Counted from the stretch's first letter, positions 54,304-63,611 are shown. The stretch is DNA of 64,000 nucleotides from Cyclobacteriaceae bacterium (GCA_016787755.1 JAEUUA010000013.1:402651-466650), one strand, 5' to 3'. The notes: a model not told the origin generated them from the letters alone. Program-made: numbers and translations.

Positions 54304-56684
54304 TAGATTTTTGGAAATCGATCTGGTTCAGACTCGCCCATCATTGCATAAACAATATCGTAAATATCTTCACTGTTTGGCTTAGAAAAATAATCTCCAT
54401 CCGAACCATAGGCAGGGCGATGTTCTTTGGCCGTAATTGTTTGAGGAGTGGAATCTAAATACTTATAAGCCTGTTGAACTTCCAGCACTTGTTGCATCAT
54501 AAAAGCGGAAGCTCCACCCGGCACATCTTCATCAGCAAAAATAACGCGGCTGGTTTTCTTAACAGACTCAAGAATTACCTGATTAACATCAAACGGTAAA
54601 AGAGTTTGCACATCTATTACCTCGCACGAAATTCCATCGCTTTCCAAACTGGCAACGGCATCCATAACAATGCGGCACATCGAACCGTAGGTTACGATCG
54701 TTACATCTATTCCCTCTTTGAGTATTTCAGGAATACCTAAAGGAACCGTAAACTCACCAACATTTTCAGGTAATCTTTCTTTTAACCGGTACCCATTAAG
54801 ACATTCGATGATCAAAGCTGGTTCATCTGATTGAAGCATGGTGTTATAGAAACCGGCTGCTTGAGTCATGTCTCTTGGCACAAGCACATGAATACCCCGT
54901 AATGAACCTAAAATCATTCCCATAGGGGAACCTGCATGCCATACACCTTCCAAGCGGTGGCCTCGGGTACGAATAATTAACGGTGCTTTTTGGCCCCCTT
55001 TGGTACGATATTGCAGACATGCCAAATCATCGGACATAATTTGAATTGCATACAACAAATAATCGAGGTACTGGATCTCTGCGATCGGTCTTAATCCTCG
55101 TAAGGCTGCTCCTATTCCTTGTCCAATAATGGTGCATTCGCGAATACCTGTGTCCGTTACACGCAATTCACCAAATTTCTGTTGCAAGCCAGCAAAGCCC
55201 TGATTAACATCCCCGATATGCCCGACATCTTCACCAAAGGCAAGCACAGTAGGGTCTCTCTTAAGCGCCTCACGGAAACAAGCCTGTAAAACTTCTCTTC
55301 CATCCACCAACGGAGATTTTTCATCATAAACAGCATTAACCTGATTAACTTTTAATGCAGACCATGCTGAATTTGAATAGAGGTATGAGCTATATCGATC
55401 AAAATTTGCTTGCTCTGTAGTCTGAATCCAATTCCGTAATTCCTCTTTTGATGGTGCCAATGAATGGCGAAGGAAACGTGCCGATCGTTTCGCTGCCTTC
55501 ATGGAATCTAATCTAAGAGGATTGATTGTTCGCTTTAGTTCAATCAGTATGTCAGTAACCTCAGAAGACTCGGTTGATGCAGCCTTCAAAATCTGCTCGA
55601 GTTGCCTTTGCTCTTTTTGTATATCTTCATTAAAAGCTTTCCAGGCAGTCTCCTTAGCAGTTTTTGCAGTTAGTTTTGCTCCTTTTTCTAACTCATCTAA
55701 TTCCTCAGGTGATGCAATACCTTTCTCCAAAATCCATTGCCTTAACTTGCGATTACAATCATGGTCCGCCTCCCAGGCTAACCGATCTTTTGGTTTGTAT
55801 CGCTCATGGGAACCCGAGGTAGAATGACCTTGTGGCTGAGTCATTTCGACAACATGCACAAGCACAGGCACGTGCTCCTCACGACAAATTTTCTCTGATT
55901 TTTCATACGTCTGCAAAAGCGCCTGATAATCCCAACCTTTAACGGTTAAAATCTCATACCCTTTCTCAGTGTTTGTTCTCTGAAATCCTGCCAATATTTT
56001 TGAAATGCTTCCTTTCGTTGTTTGATATTCTTTCGGTACCGAGATACCATAATCATCATCCCAAACAGAAATCAACATAGGAACTTGCAAAACTCCTGCA
56101 GCGTTAATCGCTTCAAAAAATAATCCCTCTGATGTGGAAGCATTGCCTATCGTACCAAAAGCAATTTCATTTCCGTTACTGCTAAGTTCTTTATAGGCTG
56201 CAAGTTCCGGATTATTCCTGAACAGTTTTGACGCGTAGGCCAAGCCAACTAGTCGTGGCATTTGGCCTGCCGTGGGAGAAATATCAGCACTGCTATTTTT
56301 TAGTCTAGCTAAATTTTTAAATGCACCCTGTTCATCGATCATTCGAGTGGCAAAGTGACCGTTCATTAACCTTCCGGCAGAAGCAGGATCAGCCTCTACA
56401 TCGGTATGTGCATAGAGTTGGGCGAAATATTGTTGGAGAGTAAGTTCACCAATTGCCAACATGAAGGTTTGATCCCGGTAGTAGCCCGCACGATGATCAC
56501 CCTCGCGAAATACTTTAGCCATTGCCAGTTGTGCCAACTCCTTTCCGTCTCCGAAAATTCCAAACTTGGCTTTACCCATAAACACTTCCTTTCGACCAAG
56601 CAAACTTGCCTCGCGACTTTCGCACGCTAACCTATAATCAGCAAGTATAGAAGAAACTTTCTTTCCGGATATTCCACTAACCAT
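54300..56684 (-). CDS. 2-oxoacid dehydrogenase E1, fused alpha and beta subunits
   Basis: A single 794-residue protein (an upstream GTG at 56702 would add six residues). Residues about 1-360 resemble the E1 alpha subunit: GRLMNGHFATRM, TAGQMPRLVGLAYASKLF, the thiamine-diphosphate region GNASTSEGLFFEAINAAG with DDYGISVPKEYQT, and MTQPQGHSTSGSHERYK. From about 450 to the end it is E1 beta: LAFGEDVGHIGDVNQGFAGLQ, GIRECTIIGQGIGAALRGLRPIAEIQYLDYLLYA, GGASAFMMQQVL. Thiamine-dependent decarboxylation of branched-chain or pyruvate-type 2-oxoacids is expected. E2 and E3 genes are not in the window. The GDG motif of classical E1 alpha is replaced by GNAST, as I recall for this fused subfamily. Confidence 0.93.
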   Translation of the reverse strand: MVSGISGKKVSSILADYRLACESREASLLGRKEVFMGKAKFGIFGDGKELAQLAMAKVFREGDHRAGYYRDQTFMLAIGELTLQQYFAQLYAHTDVEADPASAGRLMNGHFATRMIDEQGAFKNLARLKNSSADISPTAGQMPRLVGLAYASKLFRNNPELAAYKELSSNGNEIAFGTIGNASTSEGLFFEAINAAGVLQVPMLISVWDDDYGISVPKEYQTTKGSISKILAGFQRTNTEKGYEILTVKGWDYQALLQTYEKSEKICREEHVPVLVHVVEMTQPQGHSTSGSHERYKPKDRLAWEADHDCNRKLRQWILEKGIASPEELDELEKGAKLTAKTAKETAWKAFNEDIQKEQRQLEQILKAASTESSEVTDILIELKRTINPLRLDSMKAAKRSARFLRHSLAPSKEELRNWIQTTEQANFDRYSSYLYSNSAWSALKVNQVNAVYDEKSPLVDGREVLQACFREALKRDPTVLAFGEDVGHIGDVNQGFAGLQQKFGELRVTDTGIRECTIIGQGIGAALRGLRPIAEIQYLDYLLYAIQIMSDDLACLQYRTKGGQKAPLIIRTRGHRLEGVWHAGSPMGMILGSLRGIHVLVPRDMTQAAGFYNTMLQSDEPALIIECLNGYRLKERLPENVGEFTVPLGIPEILKEGIDVTIVTYGSMCRIVMDAVASLESDGISCEVIDVQTLLPFDVNQVILESVKKTSRVIFADEDVPGGASAFMMQQVLEVQQAYKYLDSTPQTITAKEHRPAYGSDGDYFSKPNSEDIYDIVYAMMGESEPDRFPKIY

Positions 56685-56783
56685 GGTCTTTGTTTGGCTC
56701 ACCGTAAATGGGTTGGTTCAGGTCAAAAATAACAAAAAACCCAAGAGGGTTCAACGCAATAAAAATTACGATAGAAAATGTTG

Positions 56784-57158
56784 CTATTTTAGTCTGTCAC
56801 CAAAGAATTTTACCCAATCTCCATGTTCTACACGCTTATAATTTGCTCCACTTTCGAATAGAAAAATCCCAACCGGAGTGTTTTTAATTTTAATATCCTC
56901 ATAAAAATATCCGGCAGCTATTTCGATTTCAAAAATCTCTTTCGCAACATCCGTGTCATTGATCTTCATCACCTCAATAAGAATTTTATTAGTAGGTGAA
57001 CTTGATTTAACAGCACATGGATAGTCCGTAAGGGCGAATAGATGATATCCATGCAACCAAAAACTATATTGATATTCGAGTGCCGATTTGAAGGTCGTAT
57101 AAAGTTTCATTCCGCGCCTTAACGACCCATAAAAGGCATACACTGAATCTTCATTCAT
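56784..57158 (-). CDS. gamma-glutamylcyclotransferase (AIG2)-like protein
   Basis: Start at the ATG at 57158. The 124-residue protein has VYAFYGSLRRGM, the AIG2/GGCT substrate-loop motif YGSLRRG, then LHGYHLFALTDYPCAV, and strands ILIEVMKINDTDV and an EIAAGYFYEDI segment that should hold the catalytic glutamate (an EIEIAAGYF context). These small enzymes make 5-oxoproline from gamma-glutamyl dipeptides or amines; some have other roles. No partner gene is visible. The call rests on the YGSLRRG motif and length. Confidence 0.8.
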   Translation of the reverse strand: MNEDSVYAFYGSLRRGMKLYTTFKSALEYQYSFWLHGYHLFALTDYPCAVKSSSPTNKILIEVMKINDTDVAKEIFEIEIAAGYFYEDIKIKNTPVGIFLFESGANYKRVEHGDWVKFFGDRLK

Positions 57159-57290
57159 CTGGTAATAGTTTTCGCACAAGGTTAAATAGAATGATCAAGC
57201 CAATTATCATGCCTTGGGTGGTGCTTTTCAATATCATTTCATATTATCTCAAAAAAAATAAAAACACCAGTTTCAATTGTAATCGAATAC

Positions 57291-57298
57291 TATCTTTG
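57291..57298 (+). promoter_or_regulatory. -7 box (TATCTTTG) upstream of ald
   Basis: TATCTTTG is a full match to the Bacteroidota -7 consensus and lies 65 bp before the ald ATG. TTTC and TTG triplets occur upstream at 57271-57279, but the -33 spacing is not ideal. Confidence 0.4.
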
Positions 57299-57363
57299 CC
57301 TCGAATTGGGGCTTCATCAAAGCTCAAAACCTGTCCAAATTGCTAAAATAAAATCAAAATCAT

Positions 57364-58476
57364 ATGATCATTGGCGTTCCCAAAGAAATAAAGAATAACG
57401 AAAATCGGGTAGCTCTAACACCTGCAGGTGCTCAGGAGTTTGTTCGTAAAGGTCACACTGTTTATATACAAACCAAAGCCGGAGAAGGAAGTGGGTTTAA
57501 TGACGGGGAGTACCTTGGTGCTGGTGCAAAAATTCTTCCTACGGCAAATGAAGTATTCGCTATTGCCGAAATGATCATTAAAGTAAAAGAACCTATCGAG
57601 CAGGAATATTCCCTGATTAAAAAGGATCAACTGGTTTTCACGTATTTCCACTTTGCATCTTATGAACCTTTGGCTCATGCCATGATTAAAACAGGAGCAA
57701 TTTGCCTCGCTTACGAAACAGTTGAAAAAACGGATAGAAGTTTACCACTACTCGTGCCTATGTCCGAAGTGGCAGGACGCATGGCCATACAAGAAGGTGC
57801 AAAGTATCTAGAAAAGCCTCTAAAAGGGCGAGGAATTTTATTAGGAGGAGTTCCTGGGGTAATGCCTGCTAAAGTATTGATTTTAGGAGGTGGCGTTGTT
57901 GGAACCAATGCTGCAAAAATTGCAGCGGGTATGGGTGCTGATGTTATTATCACCGATGTGAATTTAAACCGACTCCGTTATTTAGACGATGTAATGCCAA
58001 AGAACGTCCATACTATGGCTTCGAATGATTATGTACTCCGTGAACTTGTTAAGACAAGTGACTTAATTGTGGGTGGTGTGTTAATTCCTGGTGCTAAAGC
58101 TCCAAAGCTAATCACCAGAGATATGTTAAAAACAATGCGCCCTGGCACCGTGTTAGTTGACGTGGCCGTGGATCAAGGTGGCTGTATTGAGACTTGTAAA
58201 CCAACTACGCATGAAGATCCTACCTATATTATTGATGACATTGTTCATTATTGCGTGGCCAATATGCCTGGGGCAGTCCCTTATACTTCAACGCTAGCAC
58301 TTACTAACGCAACACTTCCCTATGCGTTGAAACTTGCTAACCACGGGTGGAAGAAAGCGTGCAAAGAAAACGAAGATCTTCAGAAGGGACTAAATGTTGT
58401 GCATGGAAAAGTTGTTTACAAAGCAGTGGCTGATGCATTTAACCTTCCTTTTGTGGATGTAAAGGAAGTTATTTAA
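57364..58476 (+). CDS. ald: alanine dehydrogenase
   Basis: The 370-residue enzyme interconverts L-alanine and pyruvate with NAD. It starts MIIGVPKEIKNNENRVALTPAGA, has the substrate-binding lysine region IIKVKEPIEQEY, the conserved FTYFHFAS with the catalytic histidine, the NAD motif LGGGVVGTNAAKIAAGMGADVIITDVN, and the C-terminal DIVHYCVANMPGAVPYTSTLALTNATLPY. Length is normal. A terminator follows immediately. Confidence 0.98.
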   Translation: MIIGVPKEIKNNENRVALTPAGAQEFVRKGHTVYIQTKAGEGSGFNDGEYLGAGAKILPTANEVFAIAEMIIKVKEPIEQEYSLIKKDQLVFTYFHFASYEPLAHAMIKTGAICLAYETVEKTDRSLPLLVPMSEVAGRMAIQEGAKYLEKPLKGRGILLGGVPGVMPAKVLILGGGVVGTNAAKIAAGMGADVIITDVNLNRLRYLDDVMPKNVHTMASNDYVLRELVKTSDLIVGGVLIPGAKAPKLITRDMLKTMRPGTVLVDVAVDQGGCIETCKPTTHEDPTYIIDDIVHYCVANMPGAVPYTSTLALTNATLPYALKLANHGWKKACKENEDLQKGLNVVHGKVVYKAVADAFNLPFVDVKEVI

Positions 58477-58501
58477 TCAAAACTAAAGGATTTCTAAAAG
58501 G

Positions 58502-58528
58502 ACCTTCTCACCACGAGAAGGTTTTTTT
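58502..58528 (+). terminator. Rho-independent terminator after ald
   Basis: Stem ACCTTCTC / GAGAAGGT with a five-base loop and a run of seven T. The T run reaches the stop codon of the convergent HsdR-N gene. Confidence 0.9.
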
Positions 58529-58973
58529 ACGCGAAGTCCGGAAAAGATTCCAGGAATTTCACTTCACTTCCATTTTCTTTGCCTGCTTCAAAACAATATT
58601 GCACCATGCCATTAGTGACAGCCACGTATTGGGCACCAATCGTCATATTGTAAACAGCTACCTGGTTAAATGCCTTTTGCGTTAATTTAATTCCTGGAGC
58701 TTTGCATTCTATAAGCATCCAGGGTTTCCCGAACCGGTTGTAAATGACAATGTCTGATCTCTTTTGAAGCGTATTGTAGGTAAGACTTGTCTCCACCCGA
58801 AAAAGAGATTTCGGGTATTTATACTGATCAATTAAATAATGAACAAAATGTTGACGAACCCATTCTTCAGGAGTGAGTACGATATACTTCTTCCTGATCA
58901 CATCAAAAATCAATACTTTTCCTCCTTCTTTGCGTAGTGTAAGTTTACATTCCGGAAGGTTTAATTTGTACAT
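58527..58973 (-). CDS. stand-alone HsdR N-terminal domain (PD-(D/E)XK) protein
   Basis: A 148-residue protein resembling the N-terminal nuclease-like domain of type I restriction HsdR subunits. The PD-(D/E)XK core is SDIVIYNRFGKPWMLIECKAP, with Asp, Glu and Lys in the expected order; upstream is EEWVRQHFVHYLIDQYKYP and downstream QVAVYNMTIGAQYVAVTNG. There are no motor, specificity or methylase genes nearby. In Bacteroidota this stand-alone domain is common next to unrelated housekeeping genes. A nuclease or nucleic-acid-binding role is inferred. Confidence 0.85.
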   Translation of the reverse strand: MYKLNLPECKLTLRKEGGKVLIFDVIRKKYIVLTPEEWVRQHFVHYLIDQYKYPKSLFRVETSLTYNTLQKRSDIVIYNRFGKPWMLIECKAPGIKLTQKAFNQVAVYNMTIGAQYVAVTNGMVQYCFEAGKENGSEVKFLESFPDFA

Positions 58974-58999
58974 GCTTTAAAATTAGATAAATAGTGACC

Positions 59000-59770
59000 A
59001 TGAAAACAAAACAAGAAATAGTAGAAAATTGGCTACCTCGTTATACGGGTGTGAAACTTGAAGACTTTGGCAAATATATCCTGCTTACCAATTTTGATAA
59101 TTACGTGAAGAAATTTGCGGAATGGAATAATGTGGAAGTTCAGGGAATGGATCGCGCTATGCGAAGCGCAACAGCGGGTGGTATTACCATCATTAATTTT
59201 GGGATGGGAAGCCCCAACGCGGCCACCATCGTTGATTGTCTTAGTGCTATTCAACCAGAAGCCTGTTTATTTTTAGGAAAGTGTGGTGGTTTAAAGAAGA
59301 AAAATGATTTGGGTGATTTTATTCTGCCCATTGCCGCCATTCGTGGAGAGGGAACCTCCAACGACTATTTTCCACCAGAAGTGCCGGCACTTCCCGCCTT
59401 TGCCTTGCAAAAAGCTATTTCCACTACCATACGTGATAACAATCAGGATTATTGGACTGGTACTGTTTATACCACCAACCGAAGAGTGTGGGAATGGGAT
59501 GAAGACTTTAAGGAGTATTTGAGAAAAGTAAGAGCCATGGCCATTGATATGGAAACAGCTACCATTTTTTCAACTGCTTTTTATAATGAAATTCCAGCAG
59601 GAGCAATCCTGCTAGTATCCGACCAACCGATGATTGTAGATGGTATTAAAACGGAAAGTAGCGATAAGGTTGTCACCACCTCCTTTGTTGACCTGCATGT
59701 AAAAATTGGAATTGAGTCGTTAAAGCAATTAATCAATAAGGGATTAACGGTAAAGCATCTCCAATATTGA
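59000..59770 (+). CDS. amn: AMP nucleosidase
   Basis: Start at the ATG at 59000 (a GTG two codons earlier is also possible). The 256-residue enzyme of the nucleoside phosphorylase fold hydrolyses AMP to adenine and ribose-5-phosphate. Motifs are ATAGGITIINFGMGSPNAATIVDCL, LFLGKCGGLKKKNDLGDFILPIAAIRGEGTSN, AMAIDMETATIFSTAF and LLVSDQPM. It is the short form without the N-terminal regulatory domain of E. coli Amn. Its stop abuts the convergent MFS gene. Confidence 0.9.
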   Translation: MKTKQEIVENWLPRYTGVKLEDFGKYILLTNFDNYVKKFAEWNNVEVQGMDRAMRSATAGGITIINFGMGSPNAATIVDCLSAIQPEACLFLGKCGGLKKKNDLGDFILPIAAIRGEGTSNDYFPPEVPALPAFALQKAISTTIRDNNQDYWTGTVYTTNRRVWEWDEDFKEYLRKVRAMAIDMETATIFSTAFYNEIPAGAILLVSDQPMIVDGIKTESSDKVVTTSFVDLHVKIGIESLKQLINKGLTVKHLQY

Positions 59771-61099
59771 CTAAGGGTTCAAGCGCACATCATACGTTCT
59801 CGCTCGCATCAATGCAGCTAAGCCCAGTACAAAAAATACGATTAGCATCAGCACTGAATTTTTCATTCCGAATAGTTCGTCAATATACCCGAAGGTAAAG
59901 ATCCCAATAACAATGGCAATCTTTTCGGTTACATCATAGAAACTAAAGAATGATGCTGTGTCTGGTGTATCAGGCATAAGTTTGCTGTACGTACTGCGAC
60001 TTAGCGATTGAATGCCTCCCATCACTAAACCAACCGCTACTGCTAGTCCATAAAAGTAGAATTCAACATTAACTCCACCCTCTCTCAAGTTTGCAACCTC
60101 ATAGGCAGCCAGGCATACCAGTATCCAAAAAAATACTACCCCCATCAATACCAGAATGTTGCCCAACTTACCCGACAAAAAGGACATTACCATGGCCCCT
60201 GGAATAGCCACTAGTTGAATTAGAACAACTGTAATAATCAATTTATCATCAGGTAAGCCCAACATCTGACTACCAAACAAGGTTGCCGCGAGCATCACTG
60301 TTTGAACTCCCATGCTATAAAAAAAGAACGCAACTAAAAACCATTTCAAGAGACGCATTTTCTTTACCTGATCCCATACTTTTCTTAATTCAATAAAGCC
60401 TGATCGCAAAATTTCACTCAAGGGTTTTGTTTTAGGCGGCTTATTATCAGGCAGATACGCAAAAGTTATCTGAGCAAACCCAATCCACCACAAGCCTACC
60501 AAGAGAAAGGTGAAGCGTGGGCCGGAAGTTTGATCGCCCTTCGCTGAAAAGTAAAGGACTAAAGCAAATCCCACTACCTGTAATAAAACGCTGCCGGCAT
60601 AGCCCATGGAAAAACCCCGTGCACTAATCCAATCTCTATCCTCGCGATCAGCAATTTCTGGTAAGTAGGAATTATAAAAAACAAGGCTCCCTACATACCC
60701 TATTGCCGCTAAAACAAAACAACCAACACCCCATAAAACATTTGGTTCCGGCCCTTTAAACAAGAAGAGACCCATACAGGCAATACCTCCCAAATAACAG
60801 AAGAACTTCATAAAATTCTTTTTGTTCCCTCTTGAGTCAGCTATGGAGGATAAAATTGGCAGCAGGATGGCAATTGCCAGATAGGCTGCGGCAAGTGAAT
60901 AATCATATAAAGCAGTATTCTTAAACGTTCTACCTAGTAACGGTACAAAATTTTCCCCATAGGCTGACTTTGTAATGCCAGCAAAATAGATTGGAAAAAA
61001 AGTAGTAGTAATAACCAGGTTATAAACTGAATTAGCCCAGTCATACATGCACCATGCATTAATAATTTTTGAGCTATGAAGTGATTCAGTTGTTTTCAT
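59771..61099 (-). CDS. MFS transporter, UMF1/Atg22-like
   Basis: The start is the ATG at 61099; a TTG at 61117 lies inside a terminator hairpin. The 442-residue protein has about 12 transmembrane helices. The motif MYDWANSVYNLVITTTFFPIYF near the N-terminus is the signature of the UMF1 (Atg22-like) branch, and GGIQSLSRSTYSKLMP is a second conserved segment. Vacuolar Atg22 in yeast exports amino acids; bacterial substrates are unknown. The ATG immediately follows the T-tract of the ExbD-operon terminator, with no spacer, which is unusual. Confidence 0.88.
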   Translation of the reverse strand: MKTTESLHSSKIINAWCMYDWANSVYNLVITTTFFPIYFAGITKSAYGENFVPLLGRTFKNTALYDYSLAAAYLAIAILLPILSSIADSRGNKKNFMKFFCYLGGIACMGLFLFKGPEPNVLWGVGCFVLAAIGYVGSLVFYNSYLPEIADREDRDWISARGFSMGYAGSVLLQVVGFALVLYFSAKGDQTSGPRFTFLLVGLWWIGFAQITFAYLPDNKPPKTKPLSEILRSGFIELRKVWDQVKKMRLLKWFLVAFFFYSMGVQTVMLAATLFGSQMLGLPDDKLIITVVLIQLVAIPGAMVMSFLSGKLGNILVLMGVVFFWILVCLAAYEVANLREGGVNVEFYFYGLAVAVGLVMGGIQSLSRSTYSKLMPDTPDTASFFSFYDVTEKIAIVIGIFTFGYIDELFGMKNSVLMLIVFFVLGLAALMRARTYDVRLNP

Positions 61100-61134
61100 A
61101 AAAAAATAGCCTTCCAAATTAATGGAAGGCTATT
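61100..61134 (-). terminator. terminator of the ExbB/ExbD operon
   Basis: A perfect 12-bp stem, AATAGCCTTCCA / TGGAAGGCTATT, with loop AATTAA, followed on the minus strand by a run of seven T. The T run ends directly at the ATG (61099) of the MFS gene on the same strand. Confidence 0.88.
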
Positions 61135-61157
61135 GTATTACCATGAAAAATTAATAC

Positions 61158-61625
61158 TTATTGATTCTTATCCTTATCCTCCAAGGTTGAATAAAGTAAT
61201 TTTCGGGCGTTTGCTTTACGCAACTCGCTTTCAACATCTGAAATAATTCCACGTTTTGCATCCTTATCCACCTTGAGTGCAACGGTAAGCTGATCGCGTT
61301 CTACTTCGTCCAGTTTTGACTTCTGCTCATTGACCCACCGGATTATATCCTTTGTGTCAATGAAAACATCATCTGCTTGAATTTTAGGTTCCTTACCATA
61401 TTGTGCCGGCTTGTTAGGCTCACCTATGTATAAGTTAGTAACTAATGTCTTTCGCATCAATTTTCTTAATTGGGTAGCCTTGGGAATTTGCTGCTTCACT
61501 TCAATGGATGTCTTTCTCAATTCTGTTGTTACCATGAAAAAGAATAACAACATGAAAACCACATCGGGCATGGAAGAAGTAGGAATATCCTGCTTTACGT
61601 TCGTCTTCTTTTTAAATTTTGACAT
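61158..61625 (-). CDS. ExbD/TolR-family biopolymer transport protein (second)
   Basis: A 155-residue protein with a short cytoplasmic N-terminus, one transmembrane helix (about residues 18-38: SMPDVVFMLLFFFMVTTELRK, with the conserved Asp of the proton path) and a periplasmic domain. It is the last gene of the operon, 9 bp after the first ExbD. Two different ExbD proteins next to one ExbB are usual in Bacteroidota and drive TonB-type or gliding/type IX energisation. Confidence 0.93.
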   Translation of the reverse strand: MSKFKKKTNVKQDIPTSSMPDVVFMLLFFFMVTTELRKTSIEVKQQIPKATQLRKLMRKTLVTNLYIGEPNKPAQYGKEPKIQADDVFIDTKDIIRWVNEQKSKLDEVERDQLTVALKVDKDAKRGIISDVESELRKANARKLLYSTLEDKDKNQ

Positions 61626-61634
61626 AGCTTTTCA

Positions 61635-62192
61635 TTAGTTACCTACTTTGGTAGGGTCGGCAATTGAAATATTCAATGGAATACCAGCTCTACCTCTGTT
61701 ATAAATTTCTTTATTTTCAGTGCTGGACAAATCGGAAGCGGCTTCTCTAAATTTTGCATTCGATACACCGGCTTGTTCCGCATAAATATCATAATAAGCG
61801 GCTTGTATAATATCAAGGAGTTCAATGAATCTCTTATGACTGGTACCCCGGTCAGTTTTAAAGGAAACAATTGCTTTCTCCGGATTGTCCGAACTAGCCG
61901 GATCTCGACCATTATTTAACACGAAGGCCTTTATCTCATCTTTCAGATTACGAATATCTTCCCGCGGCTCTCCTTCTACCAACAAAGCATCAGAAGAGTT
62001 AAGCTGAATCTTAAACATATTGCGTTCCTGAATTTTCACATCTTCCGGAGGAGTTGCCTCTGGTGGTGGTGGTAATGCAATACTAAGACCCCGATTATTA
62101 GGCATGGTAGTCGTAACCAGAAAGAATGTTAGCAACAAAAAGGCGATATCCGCCATCGATGCATTCGGTATCTCTGGTGTAGTGCGTGCCAT
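61635..62192 (-). CDS. ExbD/TolR-family biopolymer transport protein (first)
   Basis: A 185-residue protein. The transmembrane helix at about residues 11-32 reads SMADIAFLLLTFFLVTTTMPNN, with the conserved Asp. The periplasmic part has a proline-rich segment (LPPPPEATPPED) and DRGTSHKRFIELLDIIQAAY. Its start codon overlaps the stop of the upstream small membrane protein by one base (TAATG), indicating translational coupling. Confidence 0.94.
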   Translation of the reverse strand: MARTTPEIPNASMADIAFLLLTFFLVTTTMPNNRGLSIALPPPPEATPPEDVKIQERNMFKIQLNSSDALLVEGEPREDIRNLKDEIKAFVLNNGRDPASSDNPEKAIVSFKTDRGTSHKRFIELLDIIQAAYYDIYAEQAGVSNAKFREAASDLSSTENKEIYNRGRAGIPLNISIADPTKVGN

Positions 62193-62515
62193 TATTTTAT
62201 TGCTTTATTGATTTCTGAAAATACAACTCCAATAGCAGCAACAACCAATATGATGTAGAACATAATTAGTCCTGCTCCAATAAATTTTGAAGCTCCCGCA
62301 TTAACGCCAGATGCGGCTGCTCTTGTGGAAACCTCATCTCCGGAAAGCACGTAAGCAATCACAAAGACAACTACTAACGTACCCGCAGCCGCTAGCGACT
62401 TAAGTAACCCCGAAGGAGACTTTAAGGCATTAATCAAGGGAAGCACAATGGCCGCTGCCACAGCAACAATTAGAAATGCATACCCCGCATAAAGTCCAAT
62501 ATCCATACTTTCCAT
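62192..62515 (-). CDS. small membrane protein of the ExbB/ExbD operon
   Basis: A 107-residue protein with three hydrophobic segments (about 8-28, 41-59 and 82-102). It lies between exbB (7 bp) and exbD (1-bp overlap). I recall a similar short membrane gene in the equivalent operon of other Cytophagales, but its role in the motor is unknown. It may be a structural accessory of the ExbB ring. Confidence 0.8.
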   Translation of the reverse strand: MESMDIGLYAGYAFLIVAVAAAIVLPLINALKSPSGLLKSLAAAGTLVVVFVIAYVLSGDEVSTRAAASGVNAGASKFIGAGLIMFYIILVVAAIGVVFSEINKAIK

Positions 62516-62522
62516 TCGATTT

Positions 62523-63311
62523 CTATTTAGAGAGTTTATGCTTAACCAAAATATCTACTAAACTGATAGAAGCATCTTCCATCGCGTTTACTAAACTATC
62601 AATTTTAGAAACTAAGTAATTGTAAAGTGTTTGAAGTACCATACCCACAATCAAACCACCTACTGTTGTAATCAAGGCTGTCTTCATACCTCCTGCAACA
62701 ACCTGGGGTGAAATATCACCGGCTGCTTCAATTGCATCAAAGGCATTCACCATCCCGATTACAGTTCCAAAAAACCCAAGCATTGGACCAAGTGAAATAA
62801 ACAATGAAACCCAGATTAGACCTTTTTCCAAACGAGCCATTTCTACACCACCATAAGAAACAATTGACTTTTCAACCATTTCAATTCCTTCCGAAGAACG
62901 CATGAGTCCTTGCGTAAAAATAGAGGCCACAGGCCCTTTGGTATTTTTAGTTACATCTTTTGCGGCTTCGATTCCGCCTTTTGCTAAAGCATCTTCAATT
63001 TGACCTAATAGTTTCTTTGTATTAGTTGTAGCCAAGTTGAGTGTAATGATCCGCTCAATAGAAATAGCCAACCCTAAAATCAAACAGATAAGGATAGGCC
63101 ACATAAATGGAGGTCCACCCTCTATAAACTTATCTTTTATTTGTTGGTGGAATCCTGCAGACTCTTCCGTAGCCATATCGGCCGAGTCATCAACTGCAGG
63201 GGTTACAACTTCTGTTGCTGGAGCTACGGTAGTTGAATCCTGTGCATAAATTTTTGAGGTACCGAAAGCAAGCACCCCAGTTAGAGCTAAAATCGAGACT
63301 AATTTTTTCAT
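62523..63311 (-). CDS. MotA/TolQ/ExbB family proton channel protein
   Basis: A 262-residue protein with an N-terminal signal-like segment (residues 4-23) and an acidic, Thr/Val-rich stretch, then three transmembrane helices (about 67-86, 161-185 and 207-235). The motif FISLGPMLGFFGTVIGMVNAFDAI is the ExbB/TolQ family signature. It forms the channel ring that couples proton flow to TonB-dependent transport or similar. It leads the exbB - small membrane protein - exbD - exbD operon. Confidence 0.95.
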   Translation of the reverse strand: MKKLVSILALTGVLAFGTSKIYAQDSTTVAPATEVVTPAVDDSADMATEESAGFHQQIKDKFIEGGPPFMWPILICLILGLAISIERIITLNLATTNTKKLLGQIEDALAKGGIEAAKDVTKNTKGPVASIFTQGLMRSSEGIEMVEKSIVSYGGVEMARLEKGLIWVSLFISLGPMLGFFGTVIGMVNAFDAIEAAGDISPQVVAGGMKTALITTVGGLIVGMVLQTLYNYLVSKIDSLVNAMEDASISLVDILVKHKLSK

Positions 63312-63611
63312 GGTTTAAGGTTTAGTAATACTTGAAGTGGCCAAATTTAAAGGTTTTGATCATTCACAAACAAGCATTTGAAAAAAAAACTATAATTCTA
63401 TTCTGTAGTTTCTCACTTTCTGCCATAGAATTCCAAATATGTCCGTTAGTCACGGAAAATTTAATTTTGTTTGGAGATTAAAAACATTGTTTTCTCACCA
63501 AAAGAACTAATTGAGTCTTTGATTGGGGAATATTAATCTTTTTCTTTGGGGACTTTTTCAACGAGTCCTGAATTCACAGAATCCAAGCAAAAAGAAGTTG
63601 TTAAGTTTTAG
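63312..63611. other. intergenic region between the exbB operon and tRNA-Ser
   Basis: AT-rich, no open frame with coding character. It should hold the exbB promoter (reading left) and the tRNA promoter (reading right), but I see no convincing -33/-7 pair in either direction. Confidence 0.5.

Noticed and set aside
54300..56684. Frameshift or assembly fusion of E1 alpha and beta genes
   Set aside because: The frame is continuous, the linker is coding in character and fused E1 proteins are an established form in Bacteroidota.
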